64,000 bases of DNA from Rummeliibacillus suwonensis. GTDB lineage: Bacteria; Bacillota; Bacilli; Bacillales_A; Planococcaceae. Under the pieces are notes generated by a model that had not been told where the DNA came from, ran no database searches, and saw nothing but the letters and a program-made list of their open reading frames with translations. This document shows positions 19,512 to 27,764 of this stretch, piece by piece. The position numbers were made by a program, and so were the translations under genes. Within the stretch, counting starts at the first letter, position 1. Each line of letters opens with the position of its first letter. Location of the stretch: contig NZ_VCBL01000001.1 in assembly GCF_007896435.1 (NCBI RefSeq), forward strand, positions 1,269,345 through 1,333,344. The letters are read 5' to 3'.

Positions 19512-19610
19512 TATCAGATTTAGTCAATAATTAAATCTCAAAAAGGGAACACCCCAAATTTTCTACTATATGTTAATTGCATATAGTTAAATTTGGGGTG
19601 TTCTTTTTTG
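19512..19610 (+). ncRNA. Candidate small RNA, about 95 nt
   Basis: A TATAAT-like box (around 19503-19509, TTATAATAAT) is followed by hairpin 1 with AGATTTA (19516-19522) and TAAATCT (19532-19538). A very strong 15-bp stem follows, GAACACCCCAAATTT (19547-19561) with AAATTTGGGGTGTTC (19589-19603), ending in TTTTTT. No ORF lies between. A terminator with its own nearby promoter and no gene suggests a short transcript; alternatively it is the orphaned terminator of a lost gene. Confidence 0.45.
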
Positions 19611-19772
19611 TTTCTAGTTTAGGAGAGTGTATTAAATACTTATTAAAAAAGATAGTTTAAGGGTTCCTGATCGGTGTTTGTCAATATAGTTGTCGCATTT
19701 AGCTACTTTAGTATTTTAAAAAATATCATCCATCTCCAGATGCTATTAAGGCTACCGCGCTGCGCTTGCTGG

Positions 19773-19824
19773 CCTGTTGATCTGAAACGAAAGGAAAAGC
19801 TTGCTTTCGTTTCAGATCAACAGG
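19773..19824. repeat. Perfect 21-bp inverted repeat inside the element's 3' end
   Basis: CCTGTTGATCTGAAACGAAAG (21 bp at 19773-19793) pairs perfectly with 19804-19824 across a 10-base loop. It lies just downstream of orfB of the element, so it may act as a terminator that also blocks read-through from outside. There is no T-run on the minus strand. Confidence 0.7.
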
Positions 19825-19843
19825 AAAATGGAGATATTATTCC

Positions 19844-20911
19844 TCAATGATTTATTTTTTTCTCATCACGCATTGGATTGAGTGCGACTTTTTCTTTTGG
19901 TGACCAATTTCTTATGCCTTGTGTCCAACGTTCTGGATGCTTTGCTTTTGCCATTTCATATACTTTTTTTCGCTTTTCCAGTATCGCTATATGTTCACCT
20001 GTATGACATTGTACCGGTGTTACAAAATTCAGCCCACTGTGCAGGTGAATCTCGTTATACCATTGGACAAATTGATGTGCCCATTGTCTTGCTTTTGTAA
20101 GTGATGCAAAACCTTTATACGGATAATCTGGGCGATATTTAAGTGTGCGAAACATGGCCTCTGAATAAGGATTATCGTTACTCACACGCGGTCTTGAAAA
20201 AGAACTTTGAATGCCTAATTTTTCTAGTAAACTTAAGAATGTTTCGGCTTTCATCGGACTCCCATTATCTGAATGTAGTACCAGCGGCGCTCCTTGAATT
20301 TTTTCATTGATAACGGCTTTTTTCACAAGCGATTCGGCATGTTTTGCTTCTTCTGTTTCCCAGACTTCCCATCCAACCACTTTTCTACTAAATAAATCGA
20401 TCATTAAATAGAGGCGATCGTACAAACCTTTTACAGGTCCTCCAAGCCATGTAATATCCCAAGTCCATACTTGATTGGGAGCTGTTGCGAGATGACTTTC
20501 AGGAATCCTTCTTTCAGGCTTCTGGCTACGGCCACGATGGTGTTGCATTTTTTCTTCACGTAATACACGATAAAAGGTAGATTCTGAGGCGATGTATGTC
20601 CCATTGTCCGCAAGTTTAGGGACAATCTGTGTCGGTGGTAAATCGGCATATTCCCCTTGTTTGACAACTGTTAGTATTTCTTCTCTTTCTTCCGAAGATA
20701 ACTTGTTTTTTGGCACAGGTCTTTTCACGAGTGGACGCTGATCAACCTTTATACCACCTTCTTTTATCCAGCGCCCATACGTTCGAACACTGATATCAAG
20801 TTCCTCACACGCCTTCGCTAATCGCGCACCATTTTGATGTGCCTCTTGGATAAGTTCAACAGCTAATGCGCGATTTGACGGGCTAATCATTCTTCCTCGT
20901 CGTCCTCCCAA
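19844..20911 (-). CDS. Transposase orfB, rve/DDE domain
   Basis: 355-residue integrase-type transposase. After a helix-turn-helix (RLAKACEELDISVRTYGRWIK), the DDE triad is in WTWDITWLGG, LHSDNGSPM and NDNPYSEAMFR. The start overlaps the end of orfA by 25 bp, the arrangement that allows a fusion by programmed frameshift in IS3-type elements. The frame is intact. Confidence 0.88.
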   Translation of the reverse strand: MGGRRGRMISPSNRALAVELIQEAHQNGARLAKACEELDISVRTYGRWIKEGGIKVDQRPLVKRPVPKNKLSSEEREEILTVVKQGEYADLPPTQIVPKLADNGTYIASESTFYRVLREEKMQHHRGRSQKPERRIPESHLATAPNQVWTWDITWLGGPVKGLYDRLYLMIDLFSRKVVGWEVWETEEAKHAESLVKKAVINEKIQGAPLVLHSDNGSPMKAETFLSLLEKLGIQSSFSRPRVSNDNPYSEAMFRTLKYRPDYPYKGFASLTKARQWAHQFVQWYNEIHLHSGLNFVTPVQCHTGEHIAILEKRKKVYEMAKAKHPERWTQGIRNWSPKEKVALNPMRDEKKINH

Positions 20912-21408
20912 ATCGCTTGGGCCTTTTTTCGCAAAAGTAATAATGCCGCAGCCTCAGCTAGCGCTTTTTCTTTCTTTTGAAGCTCTTTTTCTAGTGGTTT
21001 AGCTCTCTTTTGTTCATCCTTTAAGGCATCATTCAGCTGTTTTGCTTGATCAAATGCTTGCCCGTTTGCTTGAAGACATACACTTTTCCAAGCTTCTATT
21101 TGTTCACGATATAATCCTTTTTTTCGACAATATTCTGCTAATTCCAATTCATTCATGGAGAATGTCTCCATCACAATTAAAAATTTATCTTGGCTACTCC
21201 ACTTGTCGCTTGTTTGTCCATTTCCAGGTGTTGCCATACCCGCTGTACGAGCAGACTTTCTCCACTTGTACAACGTTACTTCGGATATGCCTTCTTCCTT
21301 CGCAATTTGAGCTACTGATTCATTATTCGGTGGCATCATGCGTTTAATAATCATTTCTTTCTGTTCCTGCGAATATCGTACCCTTTTTCTCTCCGTCATA
21401 TCGATCAA
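20887..21408 (-). CDS. Transposase orfA, helix-turn-helix and coiled coil
   Basis: 173 residues: an N-terminal HTH (SVAQIAKEEGISEVTLYKWRKSA) and a Lys/Glu/Ala-rich predicted coiled coil near the C-terminus (KPLEKELQKKEKALAEAAAL). It is the DNA-binding partner of the downstream orfB. A second start (MTERKRV) lies three codons in; the ribosome site GGAGG precedes the first. Confidence 0.82.
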   Translation of the reverse strand: MIDMTERKRVRYSQEQKEMIIKRMMPPNNESVAQIAKEEGISEVTLYKWRKSARTAGMATPGNGQTSDKWSSQDKFLIVMETFSMNELELAEYCRKKGLYREQIEAWKSVCLQANGQAFDQAKQLNDALKDEQKRAKPLEKELQKKEKALAEAAALLLLRKKAQAIWEDDEEE

Positions 21409-21481
21409 CCTCCGTGTTATTCACTAAACTATAACACTAAAATATCGTACGACAACTATCCTAACAGAGAGGGTGAGCTAG

Positions 21482-21796
21482 CTCCTTAAAGTATTCAAAT
21501 CCATTACGGCAGATAATGAGCGTGAGTTTTCAGAGCTGGCAGAAAAATTCCAAGAGTCGATGGGGATTTACTTCACACATCCGTATTCATCCTGGGAACG
21601 AGGAACAAATGAAAACTATAATGGAATCATTCGTAGGTGGATACCAAAAGGGACAGCTATAGAGGATTACAGTCAATCTTGCATTCAATCTATAGAAGAC
21701 AAAATGAATCATTTACCACGACGAATACATGGATTCAAAACGCCCCATGAAATGTTTGCGGAAGAAATGAAGAGATTAGTAGGAGATTCAGCATAA
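21482..21796 (+). pseudogene. IS30-family transposase, C-terminal fragment
   Basis: The frame opens right after a stop at 21479-21481 and reads KSITADNEREFSELAEKF, HPYSSWERGTNENYNGIIRRW and PKGTAIEDYS, then HEMFAEEM. This is the DDE C-terminal part of an IS30 transposase (second Asp in ADN, Glu in GTNEN). The N-terminal two thirds are absent and the DDE element at 19679-21466 lies immediately upstream. Confidence 0.85.
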
Positions 21797-21848
21797 GAAA
21801 ATGAGAAGATAGGAATCCTCCGACTCTTCTCCCTAGAGTTAGTGGAAG

Positions 21849-21967
21849 TTTATGGTCTATCGGTCTTTCTGCCAATCTAACAGGAACCTGACTCCACTTC
21901 AAGGGACAAGCCCTTTCCATTACGCCAGAACCCTATTTAACGAGTGGACAGACCGACAGACCATAAA
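21849..21967. repeat. Inverted repeat pair of 18 bp, possible element ends
   Basis: TTTATGGTCTATCGGTCT (21849-21866) pairs with 21950-21967 with one mismatch. The 83-bp interior contains no ORF. It may be a small non-autonomous element or the end region of the IS30 remnant. Nothing else is seen between 21797 and 22060. Confidence 0.5.
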
Positions 21968-22060
21968 CATGAGGTAAAAAGGAACAAAAAATATACGGTC
22001 CTGGATGTATCAAAAATAAGTGTCTAACTTGATATTGAAATTTACGTGTGAAAAATATTA

Positions 22061-22648
22061 TTAATCAAAAAATGAAATCCATTCAGCAGTACTGGTCATA
22101 GTATATTTATATATATAAAATTCAGCTAGATCATTATCTCCATCGCACCAACCAGAAATATTACGAAAAACCATTTCATATATACCTGATTCAGAAAAGT
22201 TAAAGTCTTTTACTGTAGAATTAAATACTGTATCTTGCTCTCTTAAAGAATATAGGTAAGGACCATATGAAGATTGTGATACTATTACCGTATAATCTCC
22301 GCCATGAGAGGGATAGATTCCCGATGTTTGTTTCACAAGCTCATCGCCAAGTCGATCCCATTCTCCTGCTCCCATTGGTACAATACCATTATTTGAATAA
22401 TTGTACTTAGTGGATAAATTAGGTAGATTAATATTTGGTGAATCCGATAGCTTTCTAATAATAACATCATCAGTTATTAAAATATCATCTTTTTCTCCAT
22501 TAAAATAAATAGTATTTTCTGCATCTGGTTGTTCTTGTCCCACTACCTGCTTACCAGAAATATCAATTACTTCTGAGGCGCTTGCAGGAGTTTCAAAAAA
22601 TAAAAAGCTGCTCCCTATTAATAAAAAACTTAATAAAATATTCCTCAT
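22061..22648 (-). CDS. Secreted protein of unknown function
   Basis: 195 residues with a clear Sec signal peptide (MRNILLSFLLIGSSFLFF, cleavage likely after TPASA-S). The mature part has no repeat or catalytic motif that I recognise. The C-terminal half is rich in Ser, Tyr and aromatic residues and carries a single Cys (ISGWCDGD). AGGAGG precedes the ATG. It is divergent from the lipoprotein gene at 22742, so the two may share a promoter region. The function is unknown. Confidence 0.75.
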   Translation of the reverse strand: MRNILLSFLLIGSSFLFFETPASASEVIDISGKQVVGQEQPDAENTIYFNGEKDDILITDDVIIRKLSDSPNINLPNLSTKYNYSNNGIVPMGAGEWDRLGDELVKQTSGIYPSHGGDYTVIVSQSSYGPYLYSLREQDTVFNSTVKDFNFSESGIYEMVFRNISGWCDGDNDLAEFYIYKYTMTSTAEWISFFD

Positions 22649-22741
22649 AATCTTGAACCTCCTAAAATTAAGTAAAAATATACCTATTTAGTATAATAAT
22701 GGTTATTAAAAGTGAATATTTACGAAAGGAGCAATTTTGCT

Positions 22742-23191
22742 ATGAAAAAAATATTTTTTTTAGTATTAATGCTGGTTACTGTTGCGGGGTGTAATTTAAT
22801 ATCTTCATCTGATTCCTTTGAACAACCACAGGGAAAAGTTATTGTTGATAATAAGGATTATACGATGACGATAGGTAGTTTTAAATGGAAAGAAGATGAC
22901 TTTGAAGCACGTAAAATTAGTTCATCTGATATAAAAAGTTTAGCAAATGAATTTGAAACATTAGACGTAAAAGAGGGAGAAAAATTAAAAATTCAAATTG
23001 AACAAAATCCTTCTTCAATAACTGTTAATCAAAAAAATGAAGATGGCACAAGTAAGTCTGTTGGAATACAAGATAATCAAATAATCCTTCCATCAGAAAA
23101 AGGGTATTATATTTATGAAATTACAGCAAAATGGAATAAAGGTGAAATTAAGGGGAGGCTCAATTATATTTTTGACGTTAAAATAAATTAA
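22742..23191 (+). CDS. Lipoprotein of unknown function
   Basis: 149 residues beginning MKKIFFLVLMLVTVAGC, a type II signal peptide with lipobox VAGC, so it is anchored to the outer face of the membrane. The mature part is a Lys/Glu-rich, beta-looking domain ending in a basic strand (KWNKGEIKGRLNYIFDVKI). ATG 22742 is chosen over the upstream GTG because AAAGGAG sits at a usable distance and the signal peptide starts here. It resembles small Bacillus lipoproteins with an immunoglobulin-like fold; I cannot assign a role. Confidence 0.78.
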   Translation: MKKIFFLVLMLVTVAGCNLISSSDSFEQPQGKVIVDNKDYTMTIGSFKWKEDDFEARKISSSDIKSLANEFETLDVKEGEKLKIQIEQNPSSITVNQKNEDGTSKSVGIQDNQIILPSEKGYYIYEITAKWNKGEIKGRLNYIFDVKIN

Positions 23192-23331
23192 GGGTAGTAA
23201 ATGTAAACGCTAAACTATAATGGGCAGTTATCACTAGCAGTAAAAGTTTTTTAAGTATACATTATTAAATAAAATTGAATATGGTTAAAATAAATTAGGT
23301 AGTAATCAAAAAAATGAAAGAGGATGATCCA

Positions 23332-25293
23332 ATGTCTAATACTTATAAGCCCAATAGACTTATACATGAGACTTCACCTTATCTGCTTCAGCATGCCTAC
23401 AATCCTGTAAATTGGTTTCCATGGGGTGAGGAAGCCTTTCAAAGAGCAAAGCAAGAAGACAAGCCTGTTCTTGTGAGCATTGGATATTCGACATGTCACT
23501 GGTGTCATGTAATGGCGCATGAATCGTTTGAAGATGATGAGATCGCAGAGCTTTTAAATCAGCATTTTATTTGCATTAAAGTGGATCGTGAGGAACGTCC
23601 AGATATTGACTCGATTTATATGAATGTTTGCCAAATGTTGACGGGTTCTGGTGGATGGCCGCTCAATGTGTTTTTGACGCCAGATCAAAAGCCATATTAT
23701 GCGGGTACTTATTTTGCTAAATATAATCAATATGGAAGACCGGGTATGAAGGATATGATTCCATATTTGGCGAAAATGTATCACCAAGAACGTGAAAGAG
23801 TCGTTCAAATAGGAGAGCAGCTGGTTGAAAGATTAAGAGAAATGAGCGATCAACAAAAAGAAACGATCTCCAATAAGGTAACTACTCGTGCTTTTCAAAC
23901 GCTTCAGCAGAATTTTGATGCAATATATGGTGGCTTTGGGACAGCACCTAAATTTCCTACAGCCGGGCAAATTTTATATCTACTTCGGTATTATAAGGCA
24001 ACAGGGACAGAGGATGCTTTGCAGATGGCAATCAAAACACTAGAACAAATCCATAAAGGCGGGATTTATGATCATATCGGTTTTGGATTTGCACGCTACT
24101 CGACTGATCAAATGTGGCTTGTTCCACATTTCGAGAAAATGCTTTATGATCAAGCATTATTATTACATTGCTATACGGAGGCTTATCAGATCACTCAAAA
24201 AGCTTCCTTTAAACAAGCTGTTTTTGAGACGGTCACATTTCTTAAGCGAGAAATGCAGCATCCTAAAGGTGGGTTTTATAGCGCCATTGATGCTGATAGT
24301 GAAGGGATTGAAGGTAAATATTATACTTGGACATACGATGAAATCATCGATATATTAGGAAAAGATAAAGGGACAAAGTATGCAGAGACTTATGGTATAA
24401 GTGAATACGGCAATTTTGAAGGAGAGAGTATTCCAAATCTTATTGAAACGGAAAAAGGCAGTTTATCACGAGATGAATTGGAATGGTGCCGGGAAAAATT
24501 ATTGGATCATCGCGAAAAACGAGTTTATCCCCATATTGACGATAAAATATTAACGGCTTGGAATGCATTATTGATCAGCGCTTTTGCCAAAGCAGGCGCT
24601 GTTTTTGCCAATGAATCCTTTATAGATCTAGCTAAAAGAGTCGATACATTTTTGCAAACATATCTGATGAAAAATGGACATTTATATGTAAGTTATCGTG
24701 ATGGGAAGGCAAAGCAGCTTGCCTTTATCGATGACTATGCCAATTATTTATGGGCATTAAACGAACTCTATTTGGCAACCGGCGTGGATGACTATATCGT
24801 ACGAGCAGAAAAAATGGCAAAGGAAATGCTCACACAATTTCATGATCAGGAAAAAGGCGGCTTTTTTATCACTAGTCATGCAGCGGAAAGACTAATTATT
24901 CGAGAAAAGACGGCTTTTGATAATGCCTATCCAGCAGGAAACAGTACGCTGGCTATGCAATTTTGGAGACTCGGAAAAATCACTGAAAATGACCGCTATA
25001 TAAAATGGGCTGATGAAATAGTAGAAGCTTTTTCAGCCGATATCGATCGTTATCCTTCTGCAACATTATGGTTATTACAATTGATGCTTGCCCATCAAGC
25101 AGAAAACAAGGAAATTCATTTAGTCAACCCTTCTGAAGATGTTCTTCAAGAGCTATTCATTCAATACCGACCATTTGATGTTTGGCATATTCAAAAACAA
25201 GGCAACTTTGAAATGCAAATATGTCAAGATTATAGTTGTCAACTAGCCATTACAGATTTAACGGAAGCTCTCCGAACATTACAATTTAAATAA
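23332..25293 (+). CDS. yyaL: YyaL/Spermatogenesis-associated protein 20 family (thioredoxin-like plus six-hairpin domain)
   Basis: 653 residues. The N-terminal thioredoxin-like DUF255 domain has [20 protein letters not shown] and the CHWC active-site-like motif (C55, C58). The rest is an alpha/alpha toroid related to N-acyl-glucosamine epimerase (e.g. [37 protein letters not shown]). The biochemical role of the family is not settled. ATG 23332 (AAGAGG upstream) is preferred over 23314. A family A repeat begins about 8 bp after the stop. Confidence 0.92.
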   Translation: MSNTYKPNRLIHETSPYLLQHAYNPVNWFPWGEEAFQRAKQEDKPVLVSIGYSTCHWCHVMAHESFEDDEIAELLNQHFICIKVDREERPDIDSIYMNVCQMLTGSGGWPLNVFLTPDQKPYYAGTYFAKYNQYGRPGMKDMIPYLAKMYHQERERVVQIGEQLVERLREMSDQQKETISNKVTTRAFQTLQQNFDAIYGGFGTAPKFPTAGQILYLLRYYKATGTEDALQMAIKTLEQIHKGGIYDHIGFGFARYSTDQMWLVPHFEKMLYDQALLLHCYTEAYQITQKASFKQAVFETVTFLKREMQHPKGGFYSAIDADSEGIEGKYYTWTYDEIIDILGKDKGTKYAETYGISEYGNFEGESIPNLIETEKGSLSRDELEWCREKLLDHREKRVYPHIDDKILTAWNALLISAFAKAGAVFANESFIDLAKRVDTFLQTYLMKNGHLYVSYRDGKAKQLAFIDDYANYLWALNELYLATGVDDYIVRAEKMAKEMLTQFHDQEKGGFFITSHAAERLIIREKTAFDNAYPAGNSTLAMQFWRLGKITENDRYIKWADEIVEAFSADIDRYPSATLWLLQLMLAHQAENKEIHLVNPSEDVLQELFIQYRPFDVWHIQKQGNFEMQICQDYSCQLAITDLTEALRTLQFK

Positions 25294-25301
25294 TTTTTCA
25301 G

Positions 25302-25667
25302 ACGTATTGATTATTCAATTTTGCCCATTTAAATTTAGATAACTCACTGATTTCCCTACGGCTTGCACGACTCATGTGGGCGCTGAACCGCTTCAGGGCA
25401 ACAGGATGTTGGTCACGGGGGTGTTGCCACAGGACATTGTGCTCTTAGACTCCCTTAATAGCTCGTGCAGGATCTAAAGCTTCTTCGCTTTTCCCACGGG
25501 TCATTGAATTAGCCTCATCGAATCGACACCGCACGAAGGAAATGCGCAAGCCTAATCGAGGACTCAAGCAAGCCGTAGCGAAGATCTATATAGATTGGAG
25601 TTTACAATAAGGGATTTTTCTCATTTATGCTCATATATTTACCTTATTTTTTTCCTAATCAACACGC
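25302..25667. repeat. Family A repeat, copy A1
   Basis: Bounded by GACGTATTGATT on the left and AATCAACACGC on the right. The core reads GGCAACAGGATGTTGGTCACG ... GTTGCCACAGGAC, with the module CACCGCACGAAGGAAATGCGC towards the right. Degenerate relative to copies A2, A6 and A7. Confidence 0.7.
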
Positions 25668-25757
25668 CTGATAATTTTTTCATTTTTCTTGCATTATGTA
25701 GCTGTCCCAAAAGTAAACTTTCATAAGTGATTGCTCCCGATCTGTACAGGAAACAGT

Positions 25758-25976
25758 TTTTATCCCGCTTTAACGTGCAGTAAGATCCCATCTCAAGATT
25801 TAGAGAGAAACGAGAAAGATAGTTAGGTGATCAACTGCCCGTAAAAGTCCGATTGGTTCGGGCGGGCAGGATGTTGGTCACTCAGGTGTTGCCACAGGAC
25901 GTGGCGCTTTTAACTTCCGTTCCTCTAGTTCAGTGGGGGGATGAAGAAAATCCCCACTGATGGAGTTTCACTTTAT
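25758..25976. repeat. Family B repeat, copy B1
   Basis: Starts TATCCCGCTTTAACG, contains the stems CTGCCCGTAAAAG and TCCGATTGGTTCGGG, the shared core AGGATGTTGGTCACTCAG ... GTTGCCACAGGACGTGGCGC, and ends with a CAGTGGGG/CCCCACTG hairpin and GGAGTTTCACTTTATA. Non-coding. Confidence 0.72.
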
Positions 25977-25998
25977 AAAATTATCTATATTTTGTCAT

Positions 25999-26362
25999 GC
26001 GTGTTGATTTTACAAAAATTAGGGATGTTTGTTTGGTGTAATTTTGAAAAGCTCTGTATTTTAGCGTCATTTATAACGATTGGAGCGGAGGCTTGCTCGA
26101 GTCCTCGAAAATGCATCCGCATTTCCTTCGTGCGGTGTTGATTCAGGAAGTCCATTCAATGTCCCGCGGGAAAAGCGAATAGATGAGACCCCGCAGCGTA
26201 GCGATTAAGGAACGGAGTCTAAGGGCGCCACGTCCTGTGGCAACGACTCCGTGACCAACATCCTGTTGCCCCCAGCATTCGCCCGCAGGAAAGCGAGCAA
26301 GCTGTAGCGGAAATCAGCAAATACACTATATATTTATGGGGGAAATTGGATAATCAACACGC
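25999..26362. repeat. Family A repeat, copy A2 (full length, 364 bp)
   Basis: Perfect 11-bp terminal inverted repeats GCGTGTTGATT (25999-26009) and AATCAACACGC (26352-26362). The interior is in the opposite orientation to A1. Subterminal GCTTGCTCGAG and GCGAGCAAGC are also inverted. With A1 and B1 this copy fills the gap 25294-26414, which has no other feature. Confidence 0.75.
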
Positions 26363-26414
26363 CTGCTTTTAAATAATGAAAAAATAGTGAAGGTTAAAAA
26401 GGAGAAGTATAACG

Positions 26415-27632
26415 ATGAAATCCGATTTACATATGCGAGAGATTAAGCAAACAGAAATAAAACAATCTATCGAGTTACTTAACTATGTTTTTCAAGTCAA
26501 TTTATCCATCAACAAAGACCGACCATTTGTGACCGCTAAATCAACGCAATTCGATGAAGGGAGCGCACTTGGTTGGTTTGATGGAGATCAATTAGTGGCG
26601 CAGATTTTAAATTTACCTTTTGAAGTAAATATTCATAATCGTGTTTATAAGATGGGCGGTATGACCGCGGTAGGAACCTATCCAGAATATTCGCGGCATG
26701 GCTTGATGCATAAACTGATTTATGCAAGCCTAGAACAGATGAAAAAAGATGGTTATTATATTTCGTATTTGTTTCCTTATTCCATTCCTTATTATCGTCA
26801 AAAAGGATTTGAAATAATGAGTGATATTGTCGAATATCAAATTCGAGATACTCAAATTCCATATTACGATGAAATTTCAGGACAGGTGCGGCGTTTATCC
26901 ACTTCCCATGAAGATATAAAAGAAGTGTATCATCAATTTGCCATGCATACACACGGAGCTATGATTCGGAATGAGATCTCCTGGAATGAAAAATACCAAG
27001 AGGATTACTGGGAAGAGAAATTTATCGATAGCAATGCTAATTTACAAGCGGCCGTTTACTATGATGAAGATGGCAATGCTCTTGGCTATATGTTTTACCG
27101 CATCATGGAAGAAAATTTTTATATCGATGAGTTAATTACCTTAAAAGAAGTTGCTCGTAAGGCGCTTTGGAATTTTGTATATGCTCACCAATCGATGGTT
27201 TATAAAGTTTATGGCAAAACAACTGGAAATGAAGCCGTTGCCTTTTTAATGCAAGATAGTGAGATTAAGCAAAGTCTATCCCCATACTTTATGGCACGAA
27301 TAGTAGATTTGAACGGATTTGTAAAGCAATTTCCTTTTTCAAAAGAATCATTTCATATGAAATGGGCTGTTAGTGATCCGTTAGTTGAATGGAATCATGG
27401 TACTTTTGATATATCTTCAGATGAAGAGGGTATACAAATCAAAAAAATAAGTGATGAGTTAAGTGACGAGGCAGTGCAGATGACTGTCCAAACCTTGATT
27501 ACAATGATGCTGGGATATTTAAGACCAACCTATCTTTATCAAATAGAGAGAATTAAAGGTGATATCGAATCTATTTTGCTGTTAGAGCAAATCATTCCAA
27601 CTGGTGTTCCAACATTTGTAGATTATTTTTGA
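26415..27632 (+). CDS. GNAT acetyltransferase of the Eis type
   Basis: 405 residues. The N-terminal GNAT half has the acetyl-CoA-binding stretch GTYPEYSRHGLMHKLI and SYLFPYSIPYYRQKGFE. A second degenerate GNAT-like domain and a sterol-carrier-like C-terminus follow, the three-part layout of Eis proteins. These enzymes acetylate amines such as aminoglycosides or polyamines; the substrate here is unknown. ATG 26415 follows GGAGAAG. Single gene, preceded by repeats. Confidence 0.85.
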   Translation: MKSDLHMREIKQTEIKQSIELLNYVFQVNLSINKDRPFVTAKSTQFDEGSALGWFDGDQLVAQILNLPFEVNIHNRVYKMGGMTAVGTYPEYSRHGLMHKLIYASLEQMKKDGYYISYLFPYSIPYYRQKGFEIMSDIVEYQIRDTQIPYYDEISGQVRRLSTSHEDIKEVYHQFAMHTHGAMIRNEISWNEKYQEDYWEEKFIDSNANLQAAVYYDEDGNALGYMFYRIMEENFYIDELITLKEVARKALWNFVYAHQSMVYKVYGKTTGNEAVAFLMQDSEIKQSLSPYFMARIVDLNGFVKQFPFSKESFHMKWAVSDPLVEWNHGTFDISSDEEGIQIKKISDELSDEAVQMTVQTLITMMLGYLRPTYLYQIERIKGDIESILLLEQIIPTGVPTFVDYF

Positions 27633-27764
27633 TAGTCAAAAAGAACTATTTTTAAATTTAATCGGTAATCACTTAGTAATTTTTTTGTGAAAATAAAAAT
27701 TATACAACATTTGTTATATTTTCATGTATACTAATGATTAAGTAGTATAAAGGAGATTTAATGG

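Larger units (their letters stand above)
18786..19678. other. Non-coding stretch with MITE and small-RNA candidate
   Basis: No credible gene. It contains the MITE at 18954-19081 and the promoter-hairpin-terminator unit at about 19480-19610. The remainder (18786-18944, 19091-19480, 19611-19678) is AT-rich with no recognisable feature. Confidence 0.6.
19679..21466 (-). mobile_element. Two-ORF DDE element (IS3-like)
   Basis: Ends share ATAGTTGTCG in inverted orientation (left TGTCAATATAGTTGTCG; right end, reverse-complemented, TGTTAGGATAGTTGTCG). Two overlapping ORFs on the minus strand encode a helix-turn-helix protein and a DDE transposase. Both are free of stops. No target duplication was found at the flanks. 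It abuts an IS30 remnant on the right. Confidence 0.75.

Noticed and set aside
19882-21347. Plus-strand ORFs inside the DDE element
   Set aside because: They are antisense to the transposase genes and lack ribosome sites and domains.
25941-26141. 66-residue ORF
   Set aside because: It spans the end of repeat B1 and the start of A2; it has no ribosome site at a useful distance and an implausible composition.
25302-26362. CRISPR array
   Set aside because: The repeats are long, few and imperfect, without regular spacers, and no cas genes are present.
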